A DNA stretch of 64,000 nt from a bacterium (lineage in GTDB: Bacteria; Pseudomonadota; Alphaproteobacteria; SP197), in contig JAPPGE010000023.1 of the NCBI GenBank assembly GCA_028821455.1, positions 17,439 to 81,438 of the forward strand, in the 5' to 3' direction. Under the pieces are notes generated by a model. It was given only the letters and a program-made list of their open reading frames with translations. It was not told the origin of the DNA and ran no database searches. This document shows positions 28,049 to 36,746 of the stretch, one piece after another. Within the stretch, counting starts at the first letter, position 1; each line of letters opens with the position of its first letter. A program made the position numbers and the translations under genes.

Positions 28049-28350
28049 TGGCCCGCGCCTTCAGGCCCAGCATTCTGACCGCAAACGATCTCCTTGATGG
28101 CGACGTCGTCTACCTCGCGCGCGATGGCGCATGGACGCGTCGTTCGGCCGAGGCACGCCTCTTCGAGGACGAGGACGAGGCGAACCGAAGCCTTGCGGCG
28201 GCCGAGTCGCAGGAGGATGCCGTCGTCGGCCCCTATCTGGCGGCGGCCGTGCCCGGAGGTCAGCTGGGACCGGAGCCGGTCCACATCCGGGAAGCTCTTC
28301 GCGCAACGGGGCCCACCAACTATTGCCACGGCAAGCAGACGGGACGCTGA
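28048..28350 (+). CDS. DUF2849 protein of the sulfite reductase cluster
   Basis: A 100-aa protein, starting MARAFRPSILTANDLLDGDVVYLARDGAW and ending REALRATGPTNYCH. DUF2849 proteins typically lie between cysG and cysI in alphaproteobacteria; their biochemical role is unknown. One-base overlap with cysG. Confidence 0.85.
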   Translation: MARAFRPSILTANDLLDGDVVYLARDGAWTRRSAEARLFEDEDEANRSLAAAESQEDAVVGPYLAAAVPGGQLGPEPVHIREALRATGPTNYCHGKQTGR

Positions 28351-28353
28351 CGC

Positions 28354-30024
28354 ATGTACAGATACGACGGCTTCGACCGGGAATTCGTGCACGCCCGGGT
28401 GGCACAGTTCCGCCAGCAGGTGGAGCGCCGCATCAAGGGCTCCCTGACCGAGGAGGAGTTCAAGCCTCTGCGGCTGATGAACGGACTCTACCTTCAGCTG
28501 CACGCCTACATGCTGCGTGTGGCCATCCCCTACGGAACGCTCCAGAGCCGCCAGATGCGTCAGCTGGCCTACATCGCGGAGCGCTGGGACAAGGGCTACG
28601 GACATTTCACGACACGTCAGAACATCCAGTTCAACTGGCCCAGGCTGAAGGACGTGCCGGACATTCTCGACGCTCTCGCGGACGTGGAGATGCATGCGAT
28701 CCAGACGTCCGGCAACTGTGTGCGCAACGTCACAGCCGACCACTTCGCCGGCGCGGCCGACGACGAGATCGCCGATCCCCGCCCGACCGCTGAACTGCTT
28801 CGGCAGTGGTCGACGGACCACCCGGAATTCGCGTTCCTGCCGCGGAAGTTCAAGATCGCGGTGAGCGGCTCCCCGATCGACCGCGCCGTGACCCGCGCGC
28901 ACGACATCGGACTCCGCATGATCCGCAATGTGGTGGGCGAGCCCGGATACGAGGTCTGCGTGGGCGGCGGGCTCGGGCGCACCCCGATGATCGGCTCGGT
29001 CATTCGCGACTTCCTGCCCGAGGCGGACCTGCTGCCCTACATCGAGTCCATCCTGCAGGTCTACAACGCCATCGGACGCCGCGACAACATCTACAAGGCG
29101 CGCATCAAGATCACGGTAAGCGAGCACGGGATCGAGGCATTTCGCGAGAGCGTCGAGCAACGCTTCCGGATTCAACGCGAGACATTCGCAGGCGAGCACC
29201 AGGCTCTTCTCGCGCGTATCGGCGCGATGTTTGCCGCGCCAGTCTGGATCGAGGCGCCCACCGGAGCATTCGACGCGGCGCTCGCGCGCGATCCGGTCTT
29301 CCGGTCGTTCGTCGATACCAACCTCCACCCGCACCGGAATCCCGACTACGCGATCGTCACCATCTCGCTCAAGGCCCACGGCGCCACCCCGGGCGACGCC
29401 ACCGCGGAGCAGATGCGCGTCATCGCCGGCCTGGCGGAGCGATATGGCCATGACGAGATCCGCATCAGTCATGAGCAGAACTGCATCCTGCCCCACGTGC
29501 ACAAGCGCGACGTGCCGGCGGTGCATGCGGCATTGCGGGAGGCGGGGCTTGCCACCGCCAATGTCGGGCTGGCATCCGACATCATCGCCTGCCCGGGAAT
29601 GGACTACTGCAACCTGGCCACCGCGCGCTCCATCCCGATCGCCCAGGACATTGCCACACGCATGAAGGAACGCGGAGACGAGCGCCACATCGGCGATCTC
29701 AAGATCAAGATATCCGGCTGTATCAACGCCTGCGGGCACCACCATGTCGGGCACATCGGCATTCTCGGCCTCGATCGCGCCGGCGTCGAGAACTACCAGA
29801 TCACTCTCGGCGGCGACGGAACGGAAACGGCCGCGCTCGGCGAACGCGCCGGCCCCGGTTTTGCGGCAGACGACGTCGTTCCTGCCGTGGAGCGGCTGAT
29901 CGACACCTACCTCGAACTCCGCTCGGACGATGACGAAGCCTTTCTCGCAACCTACCGGCGCGTCGGCATGCGGCCCTTCAAGGCGGCGCTCTACCCCGAC
30001 ACCGCCGCGGCCGCAGGACGCTAG
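28354..30024 (+). CDS. cysI: Sulfite (or nitrite) reductase hemoprotein, CysI/NirA type
   Basis: A 556-aa siroheme/[4Fe-4S] enzyme. It has the two ferredoxin-like half domains with RWDKGYGHFTTRQNIQFNW, CVRNVTADHF, then cluster cysteines in ACPGMDYCNLA and SGCINACGHHHVGHIG (C-x5-C and C-x3-C). Six-electron reduction of sulfite to sulfide is expected from the cysG/DUF2849/DUF934 context; nitrite reduction cannot be excluded by motif alone. Confidence 0.93.
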   Translation: MYRYDGFDREFVHARVAQFRQQVERRIKGSLTEEEFKPLRLMNGLYLQLHAYMLRVAIPYGTLQSRQMRQLAYIAERWDKGYGHFTTRQNIQFNWPRLKDVPDILDALADVEMHAIQTSGNCVRNVTADHFAGAADDEIADPRPTAELLRQWSTDHPEFAFLPRKFKIAVSGSPIDRAVTRAHDIGLRMIRNVVGEPGYEVCVGGGLGRTPMIGSVIRDFLPEADLLPYIESILQVYNAIGRRDNIYKARIKITVSEHGIEAFRESVEQRFRIQRETFAGEHQALLARIGAMFAAPVWIEAPTGAFDAALARDPVFRSFVDTNLHPHRNPDYAIVTISLKAHGATPGDATAEQMRVIAGLAERYGHDEIRISHEQNCILPHVHKRDVPAVHAALREAGLATANVGLASDIIACPGMDYCNLATARSIPIAQDIATRMKERGDERHIGDLKIKISGCINACGHHHVGHIGILGLDRAGVENYQITLGGDGTETAALGERAGPGFAADDVVPAVERLIDTYLELRSDDDEAFLATYRRVGMRPFKAALYPDTAAAAGR

Positions 30025-30026
30025 CC

Positions 30027-30497
30027 ATGGGACGCGGCAACTGCGGGATCCTCGTCCGCGACACCGGGTTCCAGGACGACGACTGGCGCGCCGACTTTGT
30101 CCGGTGGAGCGGAGAAGACGGCCACTGCGCCTTGCCTGATGGCGCGGCCCTGGATGTCGAGAACACCGCGCCGGCCGAAGACATCGTGCCGTTCTTCGGG
30201 CGCATCGCCCTCATCCGCATTGCCTTCCCGTCGCACATGGACGGTCGAGGGTTCTCGCTCGCTCGCCACCTGCGGCTGCTGGGCTACCGGGGCCGGCTGC
30301 GTGCGGCAGGCCGCATCCTCGCGGATCAATACGCCATGGCCCGGCGAAGCGGTTTCGACGAAGTGGAGATCGACCCGGCTCTCGCCGAACGGCAGCCGGA
30401 AGAGCAGTGGCTGTTCCGTGCGGACTGGCGCACGCATGACTACCAGGAGCGTCTGGGCCGGCGCCGGTACCACGGAGCGCACGGCGCGCAGGATTGA
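30027..30497 (+). CDS. DUF934 protein of the sulfite reductase cluster
   Basis: 156 aa. The IALIRIAFPSHMDGRGFSLARHLR...YRGRLRAAGRILADQYAMARRSGFDEVE core is the DUF934 signature; the family follows cysI and usually precedes cysH. Its exact role in sulfur assimilation is not established. It is two bases after cysI. No cysH follows here. Confidence 0.88.
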   Translation: MGRGNCGILVRDTGFQDDDWRADFVRWSGEDGHCALPDGAALDVENTAPAEDIVPFFGRIALIRIAFPSHMDGRGFSLARHLRLLGYRGRLRAAGRILADQYAMARRSGFDEVEIDPALAERQPEEQWLFRADWRTHDYQERLGRRRYHGAHGAQD

Positions 30498-30576
30498 CAT
30501 CGTACATCCCTGCGAGTCGGCGGGTCGCGTCGACAGTGCGGTGGCGACGCACCGACCAGGTGATGCAGGCTGAACA

Positions 30577-30870
30577 CCACGGTCTCCCCGCCAGGCAGCA
30601 GATGATGCAAATGCCGCGAAAGTGCTGGCCCGGCGCCCTTGATGCCGGTTCGATGCAGGCGCGGTCCGTCACCCGCGGCCGGACCTTGCAGACATCCTCG
30701 AGGCTGCCGCCCGTTTCCGCGAGCGGTATCCCGAGATTCTTCATCGCCTGTCCGGTCTGGAAGGCGACGTCGCCTGCACCATGGAACGTGGAACGTGCCA
30801 GCAAGGCCGTGCGCGATCAGGAGCGCAGCGGGTGTGTCCCGAGCACCACCGGCCCGTTCCACGCGAAATC
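30577..30870 (-). pseudogene. Broken RidA-family gene copy
   Basis: The minus strand encodes TGQAMKNLGIPLAETGGSL and on to HFRG, clearly homologous to the intact RidA gene at 32588-33010. The DNA is also closely similar in places. At 30783-30796 the 7-mer ggaacgt is duplicated in tandem, which the intact copy lacks, so the reading frame is broken at the GTFHGPGD segment. The C-terminal ~25 residues and N-terminal part have diverged. No full ORF remains. Confidence 0.8.
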
Positions 30871-30955
30871 AGCCTTGTCTTGACGACAGCCGGCCGCACC
30901 GGCAGCGTTCGCCGCGGGACGAGAATTCGGAAACACCCGGGAGAACAGGACCGGG

Positions 30956-30997
30956 GCCGGCCGACTCCTGATGCTTCCTGGAGTCGGTTCGGCCGGC
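30956..30997. other. Long imperfect hairpin upstream of the MFS gene
   Basis: GCCGG+CCGACTCC pairs with GGAGTCGG+CCGGC around an 11-nt loop, with a 5-nt bulge. The wider 30871-31151 stretch holds no gene I recognise. It may be a transcript end or a leader structure. Confidence 0.3.
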
Positions 30998-31151
30998 GCA
31001 CTGCGCCACCAAGGGATCCCCGTCGTCACCGATCTTCCGGGAACGGACCGCAATCTGCAGGACTCCATGATTTGACCGGCGCACCAGACATTCGAAGGAT
31101 CGTCGCTGCAAGCGCCTTGACGGGCGCGAGGCATACGACGGACCGGATAAC

Positions 31152-32387
31152 GTGATCGTTCAGGGCATACTGCACCGGCCGCCGGCGCTGATCGCCGTGA
31201 TGTGCCTCGCCGAGGTGCTCGCGATGACCGGCTTCGCGGCCTACTGGTCGCTGCTGCCGGTGTTGCAGGCGGAGTGGCACATGAACAACGCCCTGGCCGG
31301 CTGGCTTTCGGGCGCGTTCTTCGGCGGCTATGTGCTCGTGGTCGCATACCTGACGGCGATGACTGATCGGGTCGATGCCCGGTACGTCTTCATCCTGGGT
31401 GCGGCGCTCTCCGCAGCGGGTCTGGTCGGGCTGGCGCTCCTGGCAACGGGATTCTGGTCGGCGTTGCCCTGGCGCGTGATCGCCGGCGCCGGCCTCGCCG
31501 GCACCTACATGCCGGGTCTCAAGGTGCTCACCGACCGCCTGCCTGAGGCACGACAGCCGCGCGCCGTGGCCTTCTACACGTCCTCCTTCAGCATTGGCAC
31601 CGCGGTGTCCTATTCACTCACCGGCGGCGCGCTGGGGTGGTTCGGCTGGAGCGGCGCCCTGCTGGTCACCGCCGCCGGCCCGATCCTCAGCCTTGTCGCT
31701 CTTGCGACGGTGGTCGCGCCGAGGAAGCCGGAAGCGGCCACCGAGGAACGCGGCCATGTGCTCGACTTCCGCCCGGTCCTGCGCTCGCGGGAGACGATGG
31801 CCTACATCATGGCCTACGCCGGCCACGGGGCGGAGCTCTTCGCCATGCGCTCCTGGATCGTTCCCTTCCTGGTGTTCTGCCTCGGCAGCGGCAGCGGACG
31901 CGAGTTTGACGCCACGCTCCTTGCCACCGCGATCGCTCTCGTCGCAGTGGTGTCCAGCATCGGCGGAGCGGAAGTGGCCCTGCGCATCGGGCGGGTGCGC
32001 CTGCTCACCTGGGTGATGCTGGTGACCTTTGCAATCAGCGTTGCGGTCGGCTTTTCCTCACCATTGCCCTTTGCTGCGGTGGTGGTGCTTTGCCTGATCT
32101 ATTCTGCCGCAATCCAGGCTGATTCGGCGGCACTCACGGCCGGCGCCGTCGCCACCTCGCCGGTGGGCCACCGTGGCGCGACGCTGGCGGTGCATTCGAC
32201 GCTGGGCTTCGGCGGATCGCTGTTCGCGCCGGCGCTGGTTGGCGTGGTGCTCGACGTTGCCGCACCGCTGGGCGGGACGACCGCGTGGGGTCTTGCCTTC
32301 CTGGCGATGGGATCGATGGCGCTCTTCGGCTACGTCTTCTTCCTGATGGTGCGTCGACGCCCGACGTACCGTTCACCCACAGGGTAA
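31152..32387 (+). CDS. MFS transporter, 12 membrane helices
   Basis: 411 aa from GTG 31152. About twelve hydrophobic segments; YLTAMTDRVDARYVFILGA is the loop 2-3 motif region, and LPWRVIAGAGLAGTYMPGLKVLTDRLPE suits the nitrate/cyanate-type MFS group. Substrate unknown. It lies between a broken and an intact RidA copy, and the intact RidA operon runs convergently toward it; the 200-bp gap 32388-32587 holds no gene. Confidence 0.88.
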   Translation: MIVQGILHRPPALIAVMCLAEVLAMTGFAAYWSLLPVLQAEWHMNNALAGWLSGAFFGGYVLVVAYLTAMTDRVDARYVFILGAALSAAGLVGLALLATGFWSALPWRVIAGAGLAGTYMPGLKVLTDRLPEARQPRAVAFYTSSFSIGTAVSYSLTGGALGWFGWSGALLVTAAGPILSLVALATVVAPRKPEAATEERGHVLDFRPVLRSRETMAYIMAYAGHGAELFAMRSWIVPFLVFCLGSGSGREFDATLLATAIALVAVVSSIGGAEVALRIGRVRLLTWVMLVTFAISVAVGFSSPLPFAAVVVLCLIYSAAIQADSAALTAGAVATSPVGHRGATLAVHSTLGFGGSLFAPALVGVVLDVAAPLGGTTAWGLAFLAMGSMALFGYVFFLMVRRRPTYRSPTG

Positions 32388-32587
32388 ACGGCGAAGAGTC
32401 TGCCGCTTCCCGAAGGCCTGTCGAACCACGCTGTCCGGCCGGAGTTCACCTGCCGTACCGATGGTCGCACTGCGTCATGGACAACCGGGTGGTCCGGCAC
32501 GACGCCATCAACAACCGCTCCGGGCGGGCAGCGCATCTCCATTCGCAGGCACTCACGGCTTCACCACGCTCCGGGGAACCGCGGTCC

Positions 32588-33010
32588 TCAGCGTTCCCGG
32601 TCCTGCAGCACGGCCCAGACGTCGATTTCCATGTCGAGCCAGGGGCGGGCAAAGGCACTGATGACGGCCGTATCGAGGATGATGGGGATGCCGCGGAAGT
32701 GCTCGCCAAGCACCCTTGATGCCGGCGCGATGAAGGCGCGGTCCCTCACCCACAGCCGGACCTTGCAGACGTCATCCAGGCTGCCGCCCGCTTCCGCGAG
32801 CAGAGTCTTGAGGTTCTTCATCGCCTGCCCGGTCTGGCGGGCGACGTCGCCTGGACCATGGAACGTGCCGTCAAGATCGTGCCCGGTCTGGCCGCGTATC
32901 GCCAGCCAGCGACCGGCCCGCACCACCATGGCAAGGCGCGATCCAAGCTTCTGCTGACCGCGGTACCACTGGTCGGTGTCGAAGACCCGGAAGCGTTCGT
33001 GTGCCGTCAT
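32588..33010 (-). CDS. RidA-family protein (enamine/imine deaminase-like)
   Basis: 140 aa from MTAHERFRVFDTDQW at 33010. Core: GDVARQTGQAMKNLKTLLAEAGGSLDDVCKVRLWVRDR, then RVLGEHF and PWLDMEIDVWAVL. The arginine typical of RidA active sites is not plain in the usual place, so it may be a RidA subfamily with another chemistry. It is last in the amidase-to-RidA operon, 14 bp after the dehydrogenase stop. Handling of an unstable enamine/imine intermediate is inferred from the operon. Confidence 0.88.
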   Translation of the reverse strand: MTAHERFRVFDTDQWYRGQQKLGSRLAMVVRAGRWLAIRGQTGHDLDGTFHGPGDVARQTGQAMKNLKTLLAEAGGSLDDVCKVRLWVRDRAFIAPASRVLGEHFRGIPIILDTAVISAFARPWLDMEIDVWAVLQDRER

Positions 33011-33024
33011 GACCCTGGCATTCG

Positions 33025-34014
33025 TCAATACCGGTGGAGGGTGCTGACCCGGTTGCGCAGCCGGGCGCCGCGAAGCCGGCGGGAGAGGTTGTCGAAGAAG
33101 AGATCCAGCGTGTCGGGAATGTATGTCCGGGCGTCGTCGGACGAGCAGTGGGGCGATATGAAGAGATCGGGGATCGTCCACAGGCGCGAGTCGGGCGGCA
33201 GCGGTTCGGGGTCGAAGACATCGAGATGGGCCGCTGCAAGATGCCCGCTCTCGAGGAGGTCGCCGAGCGCATCGACGTCGACGATCGCAGCCCGCCCCAT
33301 GTTGAGGAGTGTCGCCCCCGGTTTCATCGACGAGAGTCGGCGGCGGTCCAGAAGATTGCGGGTTTCAGGCGTGAGCGGCGCCATCACGACGACGGTATCC
33401 GCCTCGCCCAGTACCGTGTCGATGGCATCGACGGCGACCACGCGATCGGCCCAGCGGAACGGCTGGCCTCGGCGCGTGACGCCGATCACCCTCATGGCGA
33501 GGCGCTGACGCAGCCAGCGCGCTGTCGGGCCCCCCATGCCGCCCAGGCCAATCACGACGGCCGTGCCGCCCTCGATCCGGGTGGTGAACCGTCGCGACCA
33601 TCGGCGCCCGGCCTTGGCGTCGGCGAAGTGCGGCAGTCCGTGCGCCATGGCGAGCACCGATGCCGCGGCGAACTCCGCTGCCTTGGGCCCGTGGACGCCG
33701 CTGTTGTTGGTGATGGCGAGGCCCCGCCAGGTCCAGTCGAAGGGCTGCAGGTGTTCGGTTCCGGCTCCCGTGAGCGTGATCCACGTGAGCCTTGGCGCCA
33801 TGGACTTCAGCTCGCGCATGGGAAACCGCCAGCCGATCAGGATGTCAGCGTCAGCCACGCCTTCGGCAAAGCGGTCGTGGTCCAGACTCCAGTCAAAGCG
33901 GACATGGCGTGCGAGGTGCGGATGGCGCGCCGCCGCGTCCGCCACCAATTCCTCGGTCACGTGGAAGACACGCGCCTGGGTGGAAAGGAAGCTGACGTGC
34001 ACCTTCAGCGTCAT
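33025..34014 (-). CDS. D-2-hydroxyacid dehydrogenase, NAD(P)-dependent
   Basis: 329 aa. Catalytic trio: Arg in NMGRAAIVD, Glu in FDPEPLPPDS and His in ISPHCSSDD; nucleotide fold VVIGLGGMGGPTARWL. The N-terminal catalytic domain carries ITLTGAGTEHL and ITNNSGVHGPKAAEFA. It interconverts a 2-keto and a 2-hydroxy acid. ATG overlaps the Rieske gene stop (ATGA). Confidence 0.9.
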   Translation of the reverse strand: MTLKVHVSFLSTQARVFHVTEELVADAAARHPHLARHVRFDWSLDHDRFAEGVADADILIGWRFPMRELKSMAPRLTWITLTGAGTEHLQPFDWTWRGLAITNNSGVHGPKAAEFAAASVLAMAHGLPHFADAKAGRRWSRRFTTRIEGGTAVVIGLGGMGGPTARWLRQRLAMRVIGVTRRGQPFRWADRVVAVDAIDTVLGEADTVVVMAPLTPETRNLLDRRRLSSMKPGATLLNMGRAAIVDVDALGDLLESGHLAAAHLDVFDPEPLPPDSRLWTIPDLFISPHCSSDDARTYIPDTLDLFFDNLSRRLRGARLRNRVSTLHRY

Positions 34015-35147
34015 GGATCGAGCACACGGTCGAGGACCCAGTTGTCGATGGCGTGGACCAGGGGTTCGAGGTGGCTGAACCTGCCCGGTGCGACAAAGGG
34101 CGAACCAAGGCCGATCTGCTGGAGATTGGAGACGTCGTTGTCCTCGACGATCGACTGATTCCAGCGTTCGTAGTAGTTGGGCGCCAGTTCGGCGAAGTCG
34201 CCTCGCCGTGCGGTCGACTCGGGAAAGCAGGATCCGACGATCAGCCGTGTCTTCCCGGCAGAGAGCGGATGGAGTTCGAGCCACCACATGCAGTCGTAGG
34301 TCAGACCGAACATGGTCGAGGGATAGAGAAGGATGTAGTGGGTGCCCTCGGCCGAACGGCCCTCGAGGGTGGGGATATGGGGAAAACCCTTCATGCCCTC
34401 GAGCAGGGCGCGGCTCCCCTTGTGGCGCGTGAACAGGCCGCAGTACTGGCCATGGGCCGGAATCGGCGGATTGTGATCGCGTTTCTGTTTCTGGATGGTC
34501 TGTTGGTGAACGGTGGGTACATGGTAGCTCTCCATCGCGTTCTCGACGTAGACCTTCCAGTTGCAGTCGAGGTCATAAGTGACGCGCCTCGTCGTCACCA
34601 TGGCGTCGAGATCGTAAGGGGCGAGGATCTGCGGCAGGTCGCCGAGCCAGGACTCCAGTGGTTCGGCCTCGGAATCGAAGTTCAGGAACATGAAGCCGGC
34701 CCAGATCTCCAGGTTGAGTTCGATGAGACCGAAATCCTTGCGGTCGAATCCGGCCGTCTCGTCCATGTCCATGGCGCCGATGAGACGTCCGTCGTCGACG
34801 GCATAGGTCCATGCATGGTAGGGGCAGGAAAAGGTGTGGCACCGGCCCTCGCCCGACACCACCCGGGCGCCGCGGTGACGACAGGTGTTGGCGAAGGCGC
34901 GGACCCGTGAATCCCGGCCGCGGACGATGACGACGGGAACGCCGACGAAGTCGAGTGAAAAATAGCAGCCCGGCTCCGGCACACGGTCCTCCCGGCCGAT
35001 GAAGTTCCAGCACTTCATGAAAATCGTCTTCACCTCGCGGCGGAAGAAGTCCTCGGAGGTGTAGCACTCCCCGGGGAGTGTCTCGGCCTCCAGCAGGGGC
35101 CGCCTGGTGGCCTCGTAGCGATGCGGGTCGAACAGGTTGTCGTTCAT
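34011..35147 (-). CDS. Rieske non-heme iron oxygenase, catalytic (alpha) subunit
   Basis: 378 aa. The Rieske [2Fe-2S] motif CRHRG...CPYHAW lies at ~res 88-111. The mononuclear iron site is WKVYVENAMESYHVPTVH (two His), with an acidic residue expected near SIVEDNDV. The length and ENxMESYH form fit the group that includes quaternary-ammonium demethylases and aromatic hydroxylases. A reductase partner is not in the window. It overlaps the methyltransferase stop by 4 bases. Confidence 0.92.
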   Translation of the reverse strand: MNDNLFDPHRYEATRRPLLEAETLPGECYTSEDFFRREVKTIFMKCWNFIGREDRVPEPGCYFSLDFVGVPVVIVRGRDSRVRAFANTCRHRGARVVSGEGRCHTFSCPYHAWTYAVDDGRLIGAMDMDETAGFDRKDFGLIELNLEIWAGFMFLNFDSEAEPLESWLGDLPQILAPYDLDAMVTTRRVTYDLDCNWKVYVENAMESYHVPTVHQQTIQKQKRDHNPPIPAHGQYCGLFTRHKGSRALLEGMKGFPHIPTLEGRSAEGTHYILLYPSTMFGLTYDCMWWLELHPLSAGKTRLIVGSCFPESTARRGDFAELAPNYYERWNQSIVEDNDVSNLQQIGLGSPFVAPGRFSHLEPLVHAIDNWVLDRVLDP

Positions 35148-36658
35148 GGTGCCTCCTCTTCCTTGCGCCGACGAACGAATGCCTCGAGTTCCTCGGCGCG
35201 CGCAGGATCGAGCGGCGGCGCCTCGAAGCGCCGCAACAGTTCCTTCCAGATCCGGTTGGCCCGGCAGGTGGCGTTCCTGGCGCCGTCCTCTTGCCAGGTT
35301 TCGAAATTGCGCCAGTCGGACAGCATGGGCTGGTAGAACGCGGTGTCATAGTGGCGAAGGGTATGGCGCGCGCCAAAGAAGTGCCCGCCGGGCTGAACTT
35401 CGGCAATGGCATCGAAAGCGAGAGTCTCGTCATCGACGACGAGGGGCTGGAGAAACTCGCCGATCATCTGCAGCATCTCGGCATCGAGTACCGCCTTTTC
35501 GAAGCTGGCCGTCAGACCGCCCTCCAGCCAGCCGGCGCCATGATGGAGGAGGTTGGCGTGGCCCAGCACGGCGCCCCAGATCGACATCTGGGATTCGTAG
35601 GCCGCCTGGGCATCGACCGCATTCGAGGCGTTGGTGTTGCTCGACCGGTAGGGGAGATTGTAACGGCGGGCCAGCTGACCGCTCACGAGCGTGGCCCTGG
35701 TGTACTCCGGTGTTCCGAATGCCGGTGCGCCTGTCCTCATGTCGACATTGCTGGTGAAGCTGCCGTAGAAGACCGGTGCTCCGGGAGCGACGGCCTGGGC
35801 AAAGGCGATGCCCGCCAGTGCTTCGGCATTCTGCTGGACCAGCGAACCCGGAAGGGTGGCGGGGCTCATGGCGCCGGCAAGCGTAAACGGTGTCAGGGAA
35901 ACCGCCTGGCCGTTGGTTGCGGCCTCGATCAGCCCTTCGAGCATGGGGCCGTCGATGCGCCGCGGCGAATTGACATTGATCGTGGTGAAGAATCCGGGTT
36001 TCCGGCGCACCTCCTCCCGCGAGACCCCCCGCACGATGGCGAGCATGTCGACGGCATCGCTCACCCGCTTGCGGCCGAGGCCCGTGGCATGCCAGACCTT
36101 GTCGGAGAGCGTCAGGATCGCCTGAATGCAGTCGAGGTGGCGTGTTTCGGCGTCCAGGTCGATCGGCGCAATCGGGACGCCGCCGCACAGGTGCAGGACG
36201 TCGAGACTTTGCATGAGCCGGATGTAGTTCCGGAAGTCCGCGAAGTTCCCCTGCCGGCGACCGCCGTCAAGGTCGCTGGCGTTCGCCGGACCGCCCACCG
36301 AATTGAAGGCGATGTGGTTGCCGCCGAACGTGACGGCGCGCTCCGGGTTGCGCGGGTGGATCGTGAATTCCGCCGGGGCCCGTGACACCAGTTCCATGAC
36401 CAGCGCCCGGTCGAAACGCACGCATTGACCTGTCACCTCGGCGCCGGCCGCCCTCAAGTGTTCGAGGGCCTCGTCGAGCAGGAATTCGATTCCTAGTTCC
36501 TCGAGAACGCGCAACGACGTGTCATGAATGGATTCGAGATGGTCGGCGGAGAGGATTCCGAGTGGTGGATAGGGATTCCGGAGACGCCGCCAAGGCGTCT
36601 GCGGCACGAGGTCGCCTGCGGGGCGTCGTGCCCGTCTCTTCGCGTCCCGACGTCTCAC
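35144..36658 (-). CDS. MttB-family (trimethylamine methyltransferase-like) protein, no pyrrolysine
   Basis: 504 aa. GTG 36658 has GGGAG ~6 nt upstream and yields the usual basic N-terminus (MRRRDAKRRARRP) before RNPYPPLGILSADHLESIHD; the longer frame to 37006 is not coding. The TIM-barrel family signatures NSVGGPANASDLDGGRRQG, INVNSPRRIDGPMLEG and HHGAGWLEGGLTASFEK are present. There is no in-frame TAG, so it belongs to the non-Pyl group, whose known members demethylate betaines, carnitine or related quaternary amines onto a corrinoid protein. No corrinoid-protein gene is in the window. Confidence 0.9.
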   Translation of the reverse strand: MRRRDAKRRARRPAGDLVPQTPWRRLRNPYPPLGILSADHLESIHDTSLRVLEELGIEFLLDEALEHLRAAGAEVTGQCVRFDRALVMELVSRAPAEFTIHPRNPERAVTFGGNHIAFNSVGGPANASDLDGGRRQGNFADFRNYIRLMQSLDVLHLCGGVPIAPIDLDAETRHLDCIQAILTLSDKVWHATGLGRKRVSDAVDMLAIVRGVSREEVRRKPGFFTTINVNSPRRIDGPMLEGLIEAATNGQAVSLTPFTLAGAMSPATLPGSLVQQNAEALAGIAFAQAVAPGAPVFYGSFTSNVDMRTGAPAFGTPEYTRATLVSGQLARRYNLPYRSSNTNASNAVDAQAAYESQMSIWGAVLGHANLLHHGAGWLEGGLTASFEKAVLDAEMLQMIGEFLQPLVVDDETLAFDAIAEVQPGGHFFGARHTLRHYDTAFYQPMLSDWRNFETWQEDGARNATCRANRIWKELLRRFEAPPLDPARAEELEAFVRRRKEEEAP

Positions 36659-36746
36659 GGCACTCTCCCGAACCGGCGGACGACGGGCTCCGCAGCCGGG
36701 CGGAGAACCCGGCGAGCCCCGGTTATCGCGACGAAACGGCCTGCCA

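Noticed and set aside
27790..29754. 654-aa minus-strand frame
   Set aside because: It mirrors cysG, DUF2849 and cysI; their plus-strand motifs are unambiguous.
35144..36658. Pyrrolysine (in-frame TAG) in the MttB homologue
   Set aside because: The frame is continuous from the GTG start to its only stop; the protein is of the non-Pyl group.
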